Source: Serripes groenlandicus (taxonomy: Eukaryota; Mollusca; Bivalvia; Cardiida; Cardiidae). Taken from it: a DNA stretch of 64,000 nucleotides. Below are positions 1 through 10,055 of the stretch, one piece after another. Within the stretch, counting starts at the first letter, position 1; every line of letters begins with the position of its first letter. A program made the translations under genes and the position numbers. The notes under the pieces are model-generated. The model was not told the DNA's origin. It saw only the letters and a program-made list of their open reading frames with translations, and did no database searches. The stretch is from positions 28,229,533 through 28,293,532 of the forward strand of contig JASEVX010000006.1 of NCBI GenBank assembly GCA_031761405.1, given 5' to 3'.

Positions 1-4
1 CTCA

Positions 5-75
5 TAATTCCTTATCTGACTCCCCAAAACCCTATGTTGTGGGTACTCAAAAGAAGCGTCTCAGTAGATAATTAT
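5..75. repeat. Half copy of the CCTATGTTGTGGGTACTC hairpin repeat
   Basis: One arm of a hairpin repeat seen complete elsewhere (for example 19782-19872): CCTTATCTGAC, CCCTATGTTGTGGGTACTC and AAAAGAAGCGTCTCA occur in order, but the second arm is missing and the sequence diverges after about position 65. Positions 76-513 hold no gene; 290-375 resembles a dispersed AGACCAGC...CAGTCTGATC repeat also seen near 10495, 25440 and 37570. Confidence 0.6.
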
Positions 76-513
76 AAAGAATACCTACAAGACAGGAGTT
101 CGGTTGAGTAATAAGGGAGATAATAGCGAACCTGAAAGACCTTTTTATACCCATACTAACTTATCTGGCCCAAAATGTCTCGTGTGCTCTGAATTCCCCT
201 ATCTCATCATTCTGCAGTTCTAATTAACAAGATAACATTCTCTTGTAATTACATGTACTTGTGGCCATGTAACAGGAAACCAATCCTGGCACAGTTGGTA
301 CCAGTGTAGATTCAGACCAGCTGGCCGTCAATAGTCTGATCAGAATCTAGCCCGTTTCAGACAGTATTTACATTTGGCTTTGAAGACAAATGTAACATTA
401 GATATGTCATGCAGAACTGACTTTCAGGATTTGTTCGCAAACAGGAAAGATCAAGATCAGTCTGTGCATTCTTGAAGTCAGATTAGGAACTTCACGGTTT
501 AGCCCATCTACCA

Positions 514-742
514 TTAACCCTTTCCCTCATACGACAATTCTGCAGCAGACAACTTTGAACATATTTTGTCAAAAAATAGAAAAACTCTATAATTGAATGG
601 ATAACCTATGACTAAAATGTAGAAAACATTGTGGCAAAAGGAGAAATTGCTCGTTTTGAGCAATTTCTTCTTTTGTCACAATGTTTTCAAAAAGCCGTCT
701 GCTGCAGGTGTCAGAAAGCGTCTATATGAGGGAAAAGGATAA
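514..742 (+). mobile_element. TTAA hairpin MITE, A-type
   Basis: Starts TTAACCCTTTCCCTCATACG and ends ATGAGGGAAAAGGATAA. The centre is the hairpin AAATTGCTCGTTTTGAGCAATTT, whose arms extend outward through AAAACATTGTGGCAAAAGGAG against CTTCTTTTGTCACAATG. The right terminal TTAA has decayed to ATAA. Non-autonomous: no reading frame of any length. Confidence 0.85.
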
Positions 743-787
743 ATACTAGCATGAAAGGTTGTGAGCAAAACAGACTTATTTCTTTCC

Positions 788-1028
788 TTAACCCTTTTCC
801 TCATAAGACAATTCTGCAGCAGACGACTTTGAACGTATTTTGTCAAAACATAGAAAATCTCCAAAATTGAATGGATAACCTATGACTTTGAAAGTTACTA
901 GGCAACAAAATTGTGGAAAATCTCTGTAAATGAAAATATGAGTCTTGAATAGTTTGGAAACATTGTGGAAAAATGAGAACTTGCTCATTATGAGCAGTTT
1001 CTCCTTTTGTCACAGTGCTGTCAAAAGG
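788..1028 (+). mobile_element. TTAA hairpin MITE, right end lost
   Basis: The left terminus TTAACCCTTTTCCTCATAAG and the central hairpin near 970-1015 are present. Homology stops after CACAGTGCTGTCAAAAG, and a different dispersed repeat (GTTGGTTTTCTCATGACG at about 1061) follows. Confidence 0.7.
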
Positions 1029-1212
1029 TGCGCAATTACTATGTTAGAACCTCGGAATGTTGGTTTTCTCATGACGTGACACAAAATGCAAGCTGATATT
1101 TTACTATACTTGTCATAAATTCATATACCCCCATGAATGGACGGATTTCCTTGATCATGGCTAATTTCTTCATAGATGATTTCTTGCTCAGGTCAATTAC
1201 TTTACATCCTTT

Positions 1213-1413
1213 TTAAACCCTTTCCCATTAATGAAGAAGGATTTTGACGCATCTGCAGAAGACAAACTTTTGAAAAAATAGAGCTATTTCTCTTTTTGAG
1301 TCGTTTTGCCATAATGTTTTCAACTCTATTCAATAATTACATTTTCGTTTATAGAGATTTTACATATTTTTCACAAAGATGTTTGCAGAGTTTATTGTAT
1401 GTGGGAAATGGTC
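1213..1413 (-). mobile_element. Degenerate TTAA MITE, B-type
   Basis: Left end TTAAACCCTTTCCCATTAAT followed by TTTTGACGCATCTGCAG; right end GTTTATTGTATGTGGGAAAT. The central hairpin is eroded (GAGCTATTTCTCTTTTTGAG). Confidence 0.6.
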
Positions 1414-1537
1414 CATTGAAAAAATAAGCAGTTACAATAGGGAAAGGGGTCAAGGGAAAATATGCAGTTATAATAGATGTACATATGTATATCTTTAGTG
1501 CAGTCACACTGATATGATCCCATTAATGACAAAGTCC

Positions 1538-1768
1538 ATTATCCCATTCCCACATACAACAAATCTGCAGCAGACGACTTTAAAAACATAGTGACAAAAA
1601 CCTGAAAAATCTCCATTAAAGATAGCTTAATTGTTAAATAAAGTTGAAAACATTGTGGGCCAAAGGAGAAATTGCTCATCATGAGCAATTTCACCTTTGG
1701 CCACAATGTTTTCAAAACTTCTGTGCTGTTATTCTGTCAAAATGCGTCTGCAGGTGGGAAAGGTTTAG
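1538..1768 (+). mobile_element. TTAA MITE, B-type
   Basis: Left end ATTCCCACATACAACAAATC with CTGCAGCAGACGAC; central hairpin AAATTGCTCATCATGAGCAATTT near 1668-1691; right end GCGTCTGCAGGTGGGAAAGG. The TTAA ends have decayed to TTAT and TTTA. Confidence 0.75.
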
Positions 1769-1794
1769 TTTTAGGCATTATATTTTTTTATGCA

Positions 1795-2170
1795 GCACAT
1801 GACCTTTAGAACCATTGTTGCAGAACAGGAAATTGCTGATGATAGGCAATTTTCCATTTTGCCACACTGTTTCCGATGTAGTATTATTCATTCATTTTTA
1901 TAGATAATTCCATATGCTTTTGAAAGTCATCTGCTGCAGATTTGTTATATGTTGAAAAGGGCTACTACATGTCTAATAGATTGATTTACCCTAGAAATCT
2001 GCAGCAGACAACTTTGAAAATTATGATGATGATTTGGGCAAAAATATGGAAAACAATTGCTTCTTGATAACACAAATGTATTCAAGGGTCTATCATTCTG
2101 CTGCACATGGGTCAGAAATCACTTACATGTGGGAAAGGGTTTTCACTTACATGTGGGAAAGGGTTTTATC
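1795..2170. mobile_element. Cluster of decayed TTAA MITE pieces
   Basis: Recognisable pieces are the eroded hairpin GAAATTGCTGATGATAGGCA at 1830, GTCATCTGCTGCAGATTTG at 1928, CTGCAGCAGACAACTTTGAA at 1999 and a locally duplicated CACTTACATGTGGGAAAGGG at 2120-2165. At least two old insertions overlap. Positions 2171-2430 hold no gene. Confidence 0.55.
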
Positions 2171-2433
2171 TACAAACAGTGACAATAACAACAATTAATT
2201 ACATTAACCATCAAGTAATGTCTAGAAACCATGGTACATAAATGTTTAATGAATATAGTACACTCATTATCTCCATGACTTGCAACTGCTATCAACTGTT
2301 ACTCACTCTTGTTACAAGTGTAGTTACAGCCATTTTGCGTAATGTCTTCAGTGTGGTTTAGTTCAGTAACAGGCCGTGGCCGTCCACTGTACAAAGTTGG
2401 TTTTTCATGGTCTAAAATCAATATTTGACCTTC

Positions 2434-2506
2434 AAACCCTATATTGTTTGTACTCAAAAGAATCCTTGCAATGAGACTATTCTTTAAGTACCAACAACAT
2501 AGAGTA
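2434..2506. repeat. Decayed CCTATGTTGTGGGTACTC hairpin
   Basis: Both arms survive with substitutions: CCCTATATTGTTTGTACTC on the left and AAGTACCAACAACATAGAG on the right, around AATGAGACTATTC. Confidence 0.6.
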
Positions 2507-2649
2507 TGGTTGGTTATTAAGGAAGATATTGTGGGGAAAAGGCATGTTTACTTGTATGTAGGCCTCTGACCGACAAATGCCCTGTACAGGAATAACAATG
2601 GCTTCATTACTTAATGAAACACCATGATGTCACAATGACGTAAGTCCGC

Positions 2650-2872
2650 TTAAACCCTTTCTCTCATAAGTTGCTTTCTTGTTGCCAATTCAGACATTTC
2701 TTTCTTACATACAGATGCTTGCCAATTCCCCCTGCAGCCGACGACTTTTGCCACAATGTTTTTAACTCTTATTAGATGATTATAATATCATTCATATAGA
2801 TTGTCCTCATATATGCCCACGTCGTTTTCAAAGTCGTCTGCTTCAGATATTTTGTATGTAGGAATGGTTTAA
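2650..2872 (-). mobile_element. TTAA MITE, rearranged
   Basis: Starts TTAAACCCTTTCTCTCATAA and ends GTATGTAGGAATGGTTTAA, with GTCGTCTGCTTCAGAT before the right end. The central hairpin is missing and about 60 bp of unrelated sequence replaces it. Confidence 0.55.
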
Positions 2873-4677
2873 ATTATTAGTCGCCGGGCAGAAGCCCGCG
2901 ACTTCTATTTTTAATAGCTTTTCGGAAATCACATGGGAGGAGGGATAATTATTGGAAAGAAACACATTAAGATGTTTTGAACATATTACAATTGTGTTTG
3001 TTTAAAAACACTAAGTAATGACAAATCTAAAATGGAATAAACATTTCGATGTTTTAGGTATTTTTAGTTTCATTTTGTTGACTTGCATTTAAGTGTTTTT
3101 GTCTTATTTACGAAGACAAATGTGGTCCCTGCTAGACTTGCAACCAACTGCTATATGTCAATATTGAGATATATTGAAATAAAAATCACGTCAAATTCTA
3201 CTTTCTTAACTTACTGAATGTTATTTTCATGTTCAAAAATATGTCTTGATTTGTGAAGAATTCATTTGATAATGTTAACTCGTGTATATCTAAAATATGA
3301 ACTGTTTCTAACCTAGAACTGTTGATTACGTCACTACCGAGTACCGCCCGCATAGATTTGTAAATTTTGCACACGCTACTATATACTACTGTACTTACTG
3401 TGTGTGCGATAACCAATGAAAAGCTGGATTTGCACGCGATACATTTTACAACAAAAACGTGCGTCGCTTACACTCATACGATGGGCTGAATATGCACAAT
3501 GACACACACACACTTGTATAGTTTCCCATGAACATAAACTGGTAACAGAAACAAAAATAAGAAATAATTTGTGAAAATATGTCTCAAATATAAGCCTGTT
3601 TATCGGTCGTGAACGTCGAAACGCCTTTTTCTCAGTTTGTGACCTAGTTTCATATTGCCAAAATGTAAACAAAGCGAAGTGACCGGAAGTAAAATGTAAA
3701 CTTAGAAAAGTGACTAGGTTATGCAGACAAAAAATGTCGCACGACAAATTGATTTTTCTTAAACGTCACGAAACGAATGCATGGGTCGAATGTAGGAGAA
3801 AGAAAGATAATATAGAAATGCTTTTCTCTCTCGAATGCAGTGGAATAAAACATGCACTAAAGCTTTGCCTGATTTTTTATTCACTTTCTTCGATGTCTGA
3901 CACTACGACTCGATGAAGCCTGACGAGGGTAAACATTTCGAAAGAATGCTCAAACACCTTATTACAGATAGATAGCTAATATTACACACTTAAAAATATT
4001 ACACACTTAAATGATTAAATATATGTGATATTAAATGTTGAAACAAATTAAGAGAAGAACAAACTCTGATAAACAATAGATTTAGAAATAAAGAAAATCT
4101 GCTCTTTCGCACCCAATTAATTTCATACTTGCCACATATATTGTATGCATCAACGATTTAGATAAACAATTTAGCTGTTATATTGTTACAAGTGTGGTCT
4201 ACTTGTGAAATAATTAGTATTAAAAAGGAGGAAAATCATGTCTTCAGCAATTTAACCGTTTTCTCAATGTTTTAAGCGATTAAAGGTTTTCATTGTTGCT
4301 TCAGACATGGAAAGGGTTTAATAGCTTTTTATTGCATGTAGATTTAAATCCCAAAATGTATTAATTTGTTTTGTTTTTTGACAAATACAAAACATCCAAA
4401 ATCCTGACCAAAAGAAATCCTGAAATTTGTAGATCTATGTGGAATTTCAAAAATCCTGGAATTAATCCTTATGAAAACATTATGTGTATGTTTAGACTAA
4501 TGAAAGTCAAGACTACATGTGTGTTAAAAAATAAATCAATGCAGTCTTTTCCGGCGACATTGATGCCTTGCATCAACTTTCTCTTGTACTTACCTGAGAG
4601 AGAATATCATTAATCATTTGATCAGATATATTTTAGATTGGTCTTCATTGGGAACACCAACCTTTTTTTATCGTTAT
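2873..4677. other. MITE-poor stretch without a recognised gene
   Basis: This is the longest stretch in the left arm with almost no MITE sequence. It opens with a GC hairpin (GCCGGGCAGAAGCCCGC, 2883-2899). Positions 3420-3720 are richer in CpG than the surroundings and include ACCGGAAGT (3682-3690), the consensus bound by ETS-family factors. Short reading frames on both strands match nothing I recognise. GATGAAGCCTGACGAGGG at 3912 resembles sequence often found near the 3' end of invertebrate retroelements, a weak hint only. A decayed MITE end lies at 4250-4320. Confidence 0.4.
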
Positions 4678-4883
4678 TTAACCCTTTCCCTCATATGGCA
4701 ATTCTGCAGCAGACGACTTTGAACATATTTTGTCAACAAATGGAAAATCTCTATAATTTAATGTATAACCTATGACTAAAAGTGGAAAACATCATGTGGC
4801 AAAAGAAGAAATTGCTTGTTTTGAGCAATTTCTTCTTTTGTCACTATGTTTTCAAAAAGCGTCTATATGAGGGAAAGTGTTAA
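4678..4883 (+). mobile_element. TTAA hairpin MITE, A-type with deletion
   Basis: Both TTAA ends are present (TTAACCCTTTCCCTCATATG, GAGGGAAAGTGTTAA). The copy is 24 bp shorter than the 230-bp form because the CTGCAGAGGCGTCAG segment of the right arm is missing. Confidence 0.85.
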
Positions 4884-5094
4884 CTTAATTATCAGTTGTA
4901 TGTAACAGTGTGGAATACAAATCATTGACAGGCCAGGCCTGACCTCTATTAGATAATACATTCTTTTTTAACTCAGAACACACCCAAAGGTGATACAAGT
5001 TCACAATGGACATAATAACCATAGATCAGGAAAGAGAATTGTATCTTACAAGGGCATCCACTATTGATCTGGTCTTATTCAATGACACAAGCTG

Positions 5095-5324
5095 TTAACC
5101 CTTTCCCTCATATGGACGCTTTTTGACGCCTCTGCAGCAGACGACTTTTTGAAAACATAGTGACAAAAGAAGAAATTGCTCAAAACGAGCAATTTCTCCT
5201 TTTGCCACAATGTTTTCCACTGTAAGTTATAGGTTATCCATTCAATTATAGAGATTTTCCATTTTTTGACAAAATATGTTCAAAGTCGTCTGCTGCAGAA
5301 TTGTCGTATGAGGGAAAGTGTTAA
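5095..5324 (-). mobile_element. Full-length 230-bp TTAA hairpin MITE
   Basis: Complete A-type copy: TTAACCCTTTCCCTCATATG, GACGCTTTTTGACGCCTC, the hairpin AATTGCTCAAAACGAGCAATT, CATTCAATTATAGAGATTTT, CGTCTGCTGCAGAATTGTCG and GAGGGAAAGTGTTAA. Positions 4884-5094 hold no feature. Confidence 0.9.
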
Positions 5325-5469
5325 TTATTGTTCTTGCTAACAAGTGACTCTGATAACAATAATACCAGTAGCATGTCATAATTATTGACCACAACCATGA
5401 GAAAATGAAAGCAAACTTAGATATACCTCTTTACCTGAGATACAGAATGTCATTCTGATGTCTAAGCTT

Positions 5470-5692
5470 GCAGGCACAAGATTTTTGAATGCATTGTGGG
5501 AAAAGGTGAAAGTTGGTGAAAGCAAGCAATAAGAAAGCAATAGTCTCCTTTTCTCAGTGTTTTTTTTAACTTTTGTATGAAAATGATACTAAACATTTTC
5601 TCATATTACTTTTTCCATCTCAGATATGTTTTTAAAATCCATCCGCAGCAGATGCATCTAAAAGCGGTATCTGCAGTAGGGAAAGAAGTTAA
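5470..5692. mobile_element. Decayed TTAA MITE
   Basis: GCATTGTGGGAAAAGGTGAA, TCTCCTTTTCTCAGTGTTTT and ATCCGCAGCAGATGCATC mark an old copy whose right terminus GGGAAAGAAGTTAA shares its TTAA with the next element. Confidence 0.5.
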
Positions 5693-5901
5693 CCTTTACC
5701 CACATACAACAAATCTGCAGCAGTCAATTTGAAAGCATACCCGAAAAAAATGAAATCTCTCTTCATAGGGAAGTAAAATTTTTGCAGAGTTGAAAACCTT
5801 GTGCCAAAAAGAGAAATTGCTCATTATAGGCAAATTTTTTCATTTGCCGCAATGTTTTCAGCAGAGGCGTCAGAAAGTTTCTGTATGTGGGAAAGGGTTA
5901 A
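5689..5901 (+). mobile_element. TTAA MITE, B-type
   Basis: TTAACCTTTACCCACATACA and CTGTATGTGGGAAAGGGTTAA bound it. The centre reads AAATTGCTCATTATAGGCAAAT, so one hairpin arm has mutated. Confidence 0.8.
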
Positions 5902-6000
5902 TGAGAAAATATAACAAACATTAAATCACATAGATTGAAAATGCTCAATTTTTCCTGTAAAACTAATGACTTCCAGAGACTCTTTGCTGTGAAGGCAGTT

Positions 6001-6156
6001 TTAATCCCTTTCCCTCATACGACAATTCTGCAGCAGACGACTTTGAACATATTTTGTCAAAAAATAGAAAATCTCTATAATTAAAGTGGAAAACATTGTG
6101 GCAAAAAAGCCGTCTGCTGCAGAGGCATCAGAAAGCGTCTATATAAAGGAAATTCC
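6001..6156 (+). mobile_element. A-type TTAA MITE lacking the central hairpin
   Basis: Left end TTAATCCCTTTCCCTCATAC, then GTGGAAAACATTGTGGCAAA runs directly into AAGCCGTCTGCTGCAGAGG. The hairpin between these points, about 75 bp, is cleanly deleted. The right terminus is worn (TATATAAAGGAAATT). Confidence 0.75.
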
Positions 6157-6269
6157 ATTGTCTATGAGGAAGGGAAATGACTATAAATACATGAATAAGC
6201 CAGTTCAATATATATTTCTTTTAAAACATTCTACCTTCTTGTTTCCATAGCAATGAAAACGTCATTTCT

Positions 6270-6505
6270 TTAACCCTTTCCCAGTGACATACAACAACAC
6301 AACAACTCTGCAGCAGACAACTTTGAAAACATCAGGGCAAAACTTTGTAAAGCAACTATTAATATTAGAATAATTATTGAATAGACTTGAAAACATTAAT
6401 TGTTGCTAATGGAGACATTGCTCATTATGAGCAATTTCCCCCTTTGCCACAATGTTTTCAAAAGTCATCTGCTGCAGAGTCGTCTGTATGTGGGAAAGGG
6501 TTTAA
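6270..6505 (+). mobile_element. TTAA MITE, B-type
   Basis: TTAACCCTTTCCCAGTGACA to TGTGGGAAAGGGTTTAA with intact hairpin ATTGCTCATTATGAGCAAT. Small duplications (ACAACAACACAACAA) follow the left end. Confidence 0.85.
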
Positions 6506-6648
6506 TAATATGAACTCTTGTCATTACATAACTGGTCCACCTTCTTTTACAAAAGATGGCTTTAAAAACATCAAAGAAGTTGACACTCGAGAAACATGTT
6601 TTCACGAAAATTGTTTTTATTTCAAACCCGTACTTTCAGAAGAAGTGT

Positions 6649-6879
6649 TTAACCCTTTCCAACAACAAACAAAAGGTCTGTAGCAGGCAACTTTGAAAAC
6701 ATCTAGGCAAAATCATGTAAAAACTCTACAAATGGAATTATTATTATTTAATAGAGCTGTAAACATTGTGGCAAAAGGAGAAATTGCTCATTATGTAATA
6801 TAGCTCAAAACAAGAAATATCTCCTTATATCACAAATCTTTAAAAAGTTGTCTGCTGCAGAGAGGTCAAAAAGGGTTAA
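6649..6879 (+). mobile_element. TTAA MITE, B-type, worn
   Basis: TTAACCCTTTCCAACAACAA on the left; GAGGTCAAAAAGGGTTAA on the right, missing the GTGGGAAA block. The right hairpin arm is disrupted. Confidence 0.7.
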
Positions 6880-7019
6880 CAGTTGGCAAGGACATTGCTT
6901 ATGTTCAGTCCTTTTGCTTATGCAACAACTATAATCAAATCATTCCCACATGCAGATACATTTCGACTCATTTGCAGCAATTTTTTTACAAATTATTGTT
7001 GTTGTATTATTTGAAAAGG

Positions 7020-7212
7020 TTAATCCTTTCCCACTTGCAGACGCATTCTGACACATTTGCTGCAGACAACATCATGAGCAATTTCTCCTTTGGCCACAAT
7101 GTTTTCAACTCTATTTAAGGATAAACTCTGATTTATGGAGATATTTAACATTTTTGCCAATATATTTTCAAAGTCGTCTGCTGCAGAATCGTCGTATGTG
7201 GGAAAGGGTTAA
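7020..7212 (-). mobile_element. TTAA MITE, B-type
   Basis: TTAATCCTTTCCCACTTGCA, GACGCATTCTGACACATTTG and the end CGTATGTGGGAAAGGGTTAA. The left hairpin arm is deleted. A second broken copy lies at about 6935-7019 (CATTCCCACATGCAGATACA). Positions 7213-7500 hold no gene I can identify. Confidence 0.75.
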
Positions 7213-7469
7213 AATCAATCTGCTGGTTGTGTTTATGGTTTAAGGTGCCCATAAGGGACAGAATTAGACCCATGACCAATCTATACTGAGAAACAGGCTG
7301 TTCTGGATCCTCCACGGTCACAATATCCATATAGACATGCCCGTTTTTGAATTTCAAAGACCAATCCCTCTCAGACAACCGCTAATCATGGGTCTAAACT
7401 TGATCAATATTATCTTCGACCACCATTCAGAGGCCTAAAGATAAGGTATAGTAAGCAATAAATTTGTTC

Positions 7470-7585
7470 CTGAATATCTCTCTTATTACTCCATTTAGGC
7501 ATATGTTGTGGGTACTCAAAAGAATCGTCTCAATGAGACGATTCTTTTGAGAACCCACACCATAGGCTTTTGAGGTCAAATATGG
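7470..7585. repeat. CCTATGTTGTGGGTACTC hairpin repeat
   Basis: Near-perfect inverted repeat: ATGTTGTGGGTACTCAAAAG AATCGTCTCA pairs with TGAGACGATT CTTTTGAGAACCCACACCAT around a tiny loop. TGAGGTCAAATATGGATT follows, as in the other copies. Confidence 0.85.
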
Positions 7586-7769
7586 ATTAAAAAGATGAGA
7601 ATCCATTCTGTATCTAGAGCATGGGAAGTTAACGCATGGCAGTGTCGATGACCTCCTCCATCATATGTCTCTAAAGATCAATACAACAACAGGCATAAAA
7701 ACAACAACGGCCAAGTTCCAGAGGACTGTTAAAGATAAAGAGAATTAAACCGCTCTTTTTCCACCTATA

Positions 7770-7885
7770 TTTCTCTTGTGTCTCAGCCAAACACTATGTT
7801 GTGGGTACTCAAAAAGAAATGTCTCACTGTGAGGATTCTTTTTTGAGTAACCTCAACATAAGTTTTGAGGTTCAATTAAGGATTT
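7770..7885. repeat. CCTATGTTGTGGGTACTC hairpin repeat
   Basis: Arms ACACTATGTTGTGGGTACTC and GAGTAACCTCAACATAAG flank TGTCTCACTGTGAGGATTC. It lies only about 200 bp from the copy at 7470-7585, with unrelated sequence between. Confidence 0.8.
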
Positions 7886-7953
7886 TGGAATTTGAAATAC
7901 GCAGCTCATCAAGAGCTCTGTCTAACCCTACTTTACCTAGTAAACAATTTCTT

Positions 7954-8183
7954 TTAACCCTTTCCCTCATATAGACACTTTCTGACGCCTCTGCAGCAGA
8001 CGGCTTTTTGAAAACATAGTGACAAAAGAAGAAATTGCACAAAACATGCAATTTCTCCTTTTGCCACAATGTTTTCCACTTTTTGTCATAGGTTATCCAT
8101 TCAATTATGGAGATTTTATATTTTTTGACAAAATACGTTCAAAGCCGTCTGCTGCAGAATTGCCGTATGAGGGAAAGGGTTAA
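7954..8183 (-). mobile_element. Full-length 230-bp TTAA hairpin MITE
   Basis: Complete A-type copy with central hairpin AAATTGCACAAAACATGCAATTT, whose loop carries a CACAAAACATG variant. Both TTAA ends are intact. Confidence 0.9.
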
Positions 8184-8225
8184 TATTTTCTTTATTTCTT
8201 TACGGACCCCACATCTTGTGGTTCT

Positions 8226-8352
8226 TTAACCCTTTCCCGTGGCAAAAGGAGAAATTGCACGTTTTGTGCAATTTCTTCTTTTGTCACTATGTTTTAAAAA
8301 AGACGTCTGCTGCAGAGGCGTCCGAAAGCGTCTATATGAGGGAAAGGGTTAA
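8226..8352 (+). mobile_element. Half-length TTAA MITE retaining both TTAA ends
   Basis: TTAACCCTTTCCC joins directly to GTGGCAAAAGGAGAAATTGC, so the left arm between terminus and hairpin is deleted while the right arm through GCGTCTATATGAGGGAAAGG is complete. At 127 bp it still carries both termini. Confidence 0.85.
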
Positions 8353-8579
8353 GATTAAAATATTTTTGTTGAGATAAGTTGTTTTGAATGAGTACCTAGG
8401 TAATAGTGGTGAAGTGTTACAAAAGTTCTAAACTAAAGAAATATTTTTCCTGTTGAGCAGACCAACGAGACCCTACATGACGACATTACAGATGATGGCA
8501 TATTGAAAAGTATGCCTTTCCAATTCTGTCTCAATGACAAAATTAATGGTACTTAAAAAGTTATAAAAACTTGTTTCAT

Positions 8580-8717
8580 AATTTACCCTTTCCCACATTG
8601 AAGCCTCTGCAGCAAAGACTTTTGTCACAATTAATGTTTTCAACTTATTAAATTACATTTAAACATATTTTCAAAGTCGTCTTACACAGATTTGAAGAAG
8701 GGGTGAAAAGGATTAAA
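8580..8717 (-). mobile_element. Short decayed TTAA MITE
   Basis: TTTACCCTTTCCCACATTGA, CCTCTGCAGCAAAGACTTTT and a right end AAAAGGATTAA. The central hairpin is gone. Nothing is recognised from 8353 to 8579. Confidence 0.5.
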
Positions 8718-8973
8718 AGGTTAGGGTGTTAGGAGAAAATATGAAATTCCATCAAAAAATATAAATTTCCGATTTGGTAAAGAAAATTGCTGAAATATAG
8801 TTGTCTTGAAGGGGTCATATTTCCAAGGAAGTCGTAAATTTTATATCAAATTACAAATGTGTGGGAGAAATCTTTCAGGAAACATCATTAGAAAAAAATC
8901 AAATCCAATTTTGGATCGTAATTTTATCAATATTACATTCGTTTATTTTGATGGAAAAGTTTCTATTAGAGGG

Positions 8974-9183
8974 TTAACCCTTTTTTTTTTCTAAATACAA
9001 CAAATCTGCAATAAATGACTTTGAATACATACAGAGAGAGAGATGGAAAATCTTTATAAGGAAATGTACAAATCTTGAATAGAAATGATAACATTGTGGC
9101 AAAAGGACAAAGTGTTCATCATGAGCAATTTCCACTTTTGCCACAATGATTTAAAAAGTTGTCTTCAAGTGGGAAAGTGTTAA
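8974..9183 (+). mobile_element. TTAA MITE, B-type
   Basis: TTAACCC followed by a T run and CTAAATACAACAAATCTGC; hairpin half GTTCATCATGAGCAATTTCC; end AAGTGGGAAAGTGTTAA. Confidence 0.75.
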
Positions 9184-10055
9184 AAAATAGGTTATGACCA
9201 AAATGACCCAATTTTTTTTTTTATCTCAGATTGTGAATTGTTCTGTATCTTTATAAACAATAGAGATAAATGGCAATTATACAGGTATTAAAGAGATAAA
9301 CAAATTAAATAGACATCTTCATGTTTATCACGACTGTAACTTGAAGCTGAATATTAAACAGCCTTATTTGAATATTAACTCTGCGTGAAATGGAAATGAA
9401 CTGAATTTTGCTGACGGTATTTCAATTGGGGACTTTACAGTGATCAGTTTCCATTAACCATTGAATTTACATTGATTGCAGTGGTTTATATAATAGCTTT
9501 AAAAGGTTGGTAACAATATTATTGGTTTGTTGCGGAAACTTTTGCTTATTAATCAACTATGTCTCACAAAAGAATGTGATCTATAGTGAAAGTATCATTC
9601 ATAGATGATTATTTTTTCATCATTATTTTGAAAATATAACCATAAATGTGGAAACAGTTATTGCAACGCGTTTGGCATTTGGAGACTTGACTCCCATAAC
9701 TGGATCATTATAGAGGTTAATTGACTTAAATTAGTGGTGTCTCACTCCCAAGTTTTCTTTCATCAAAGATTCTTTTAGGATTTTGTCATATGTAAACAGA
9801 TAGTGTAGGCTCTGGTGAGACTGTGCAGATGCATGGGCTCACCCGAATCTTCACTGTATTCAGATGAAATATTAGACCCCAAATTGCTAGACGTACCTGA
9901 AATATATATTAACATAATTATAATATGTAAAATTCTTGTAAGAATTTACCCATGTGTCAAAAAATGTATGAATCTGAAAGTTAAGCATATATACAGTTGA
10001 GAATTTCCTGATGCTGATGTCTTTTGATAGCCTGCTGATAATTATGGTATTTTTT
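9184..10055. other. AT-rich stretch with no recognised feature
   Basis: No hairpin, SINE head or convincing reading frame was seen. A 61-codon frame at 9815-10000 has no recognisable domain and is probably chance. Confidence 0.5.

Noticed and set aside
3882..3960. CTACGACTCGATGAAGCCTGACGAGGG as the end of a retrotransposon reverse transcriptase gene
   Set aside because: No reverse transcriptase motifs were found upstream on either strand; the resemblance is to a short, common tail only.
7145..7378. Minus-strand reading frame of 77 codons with DWSLKFKNGHVYMDIVTVEDPEQPVSQ
   Set aside because: It reads like protein at first sight but ends inside a MITE, has no splice sites and matches no family I know.
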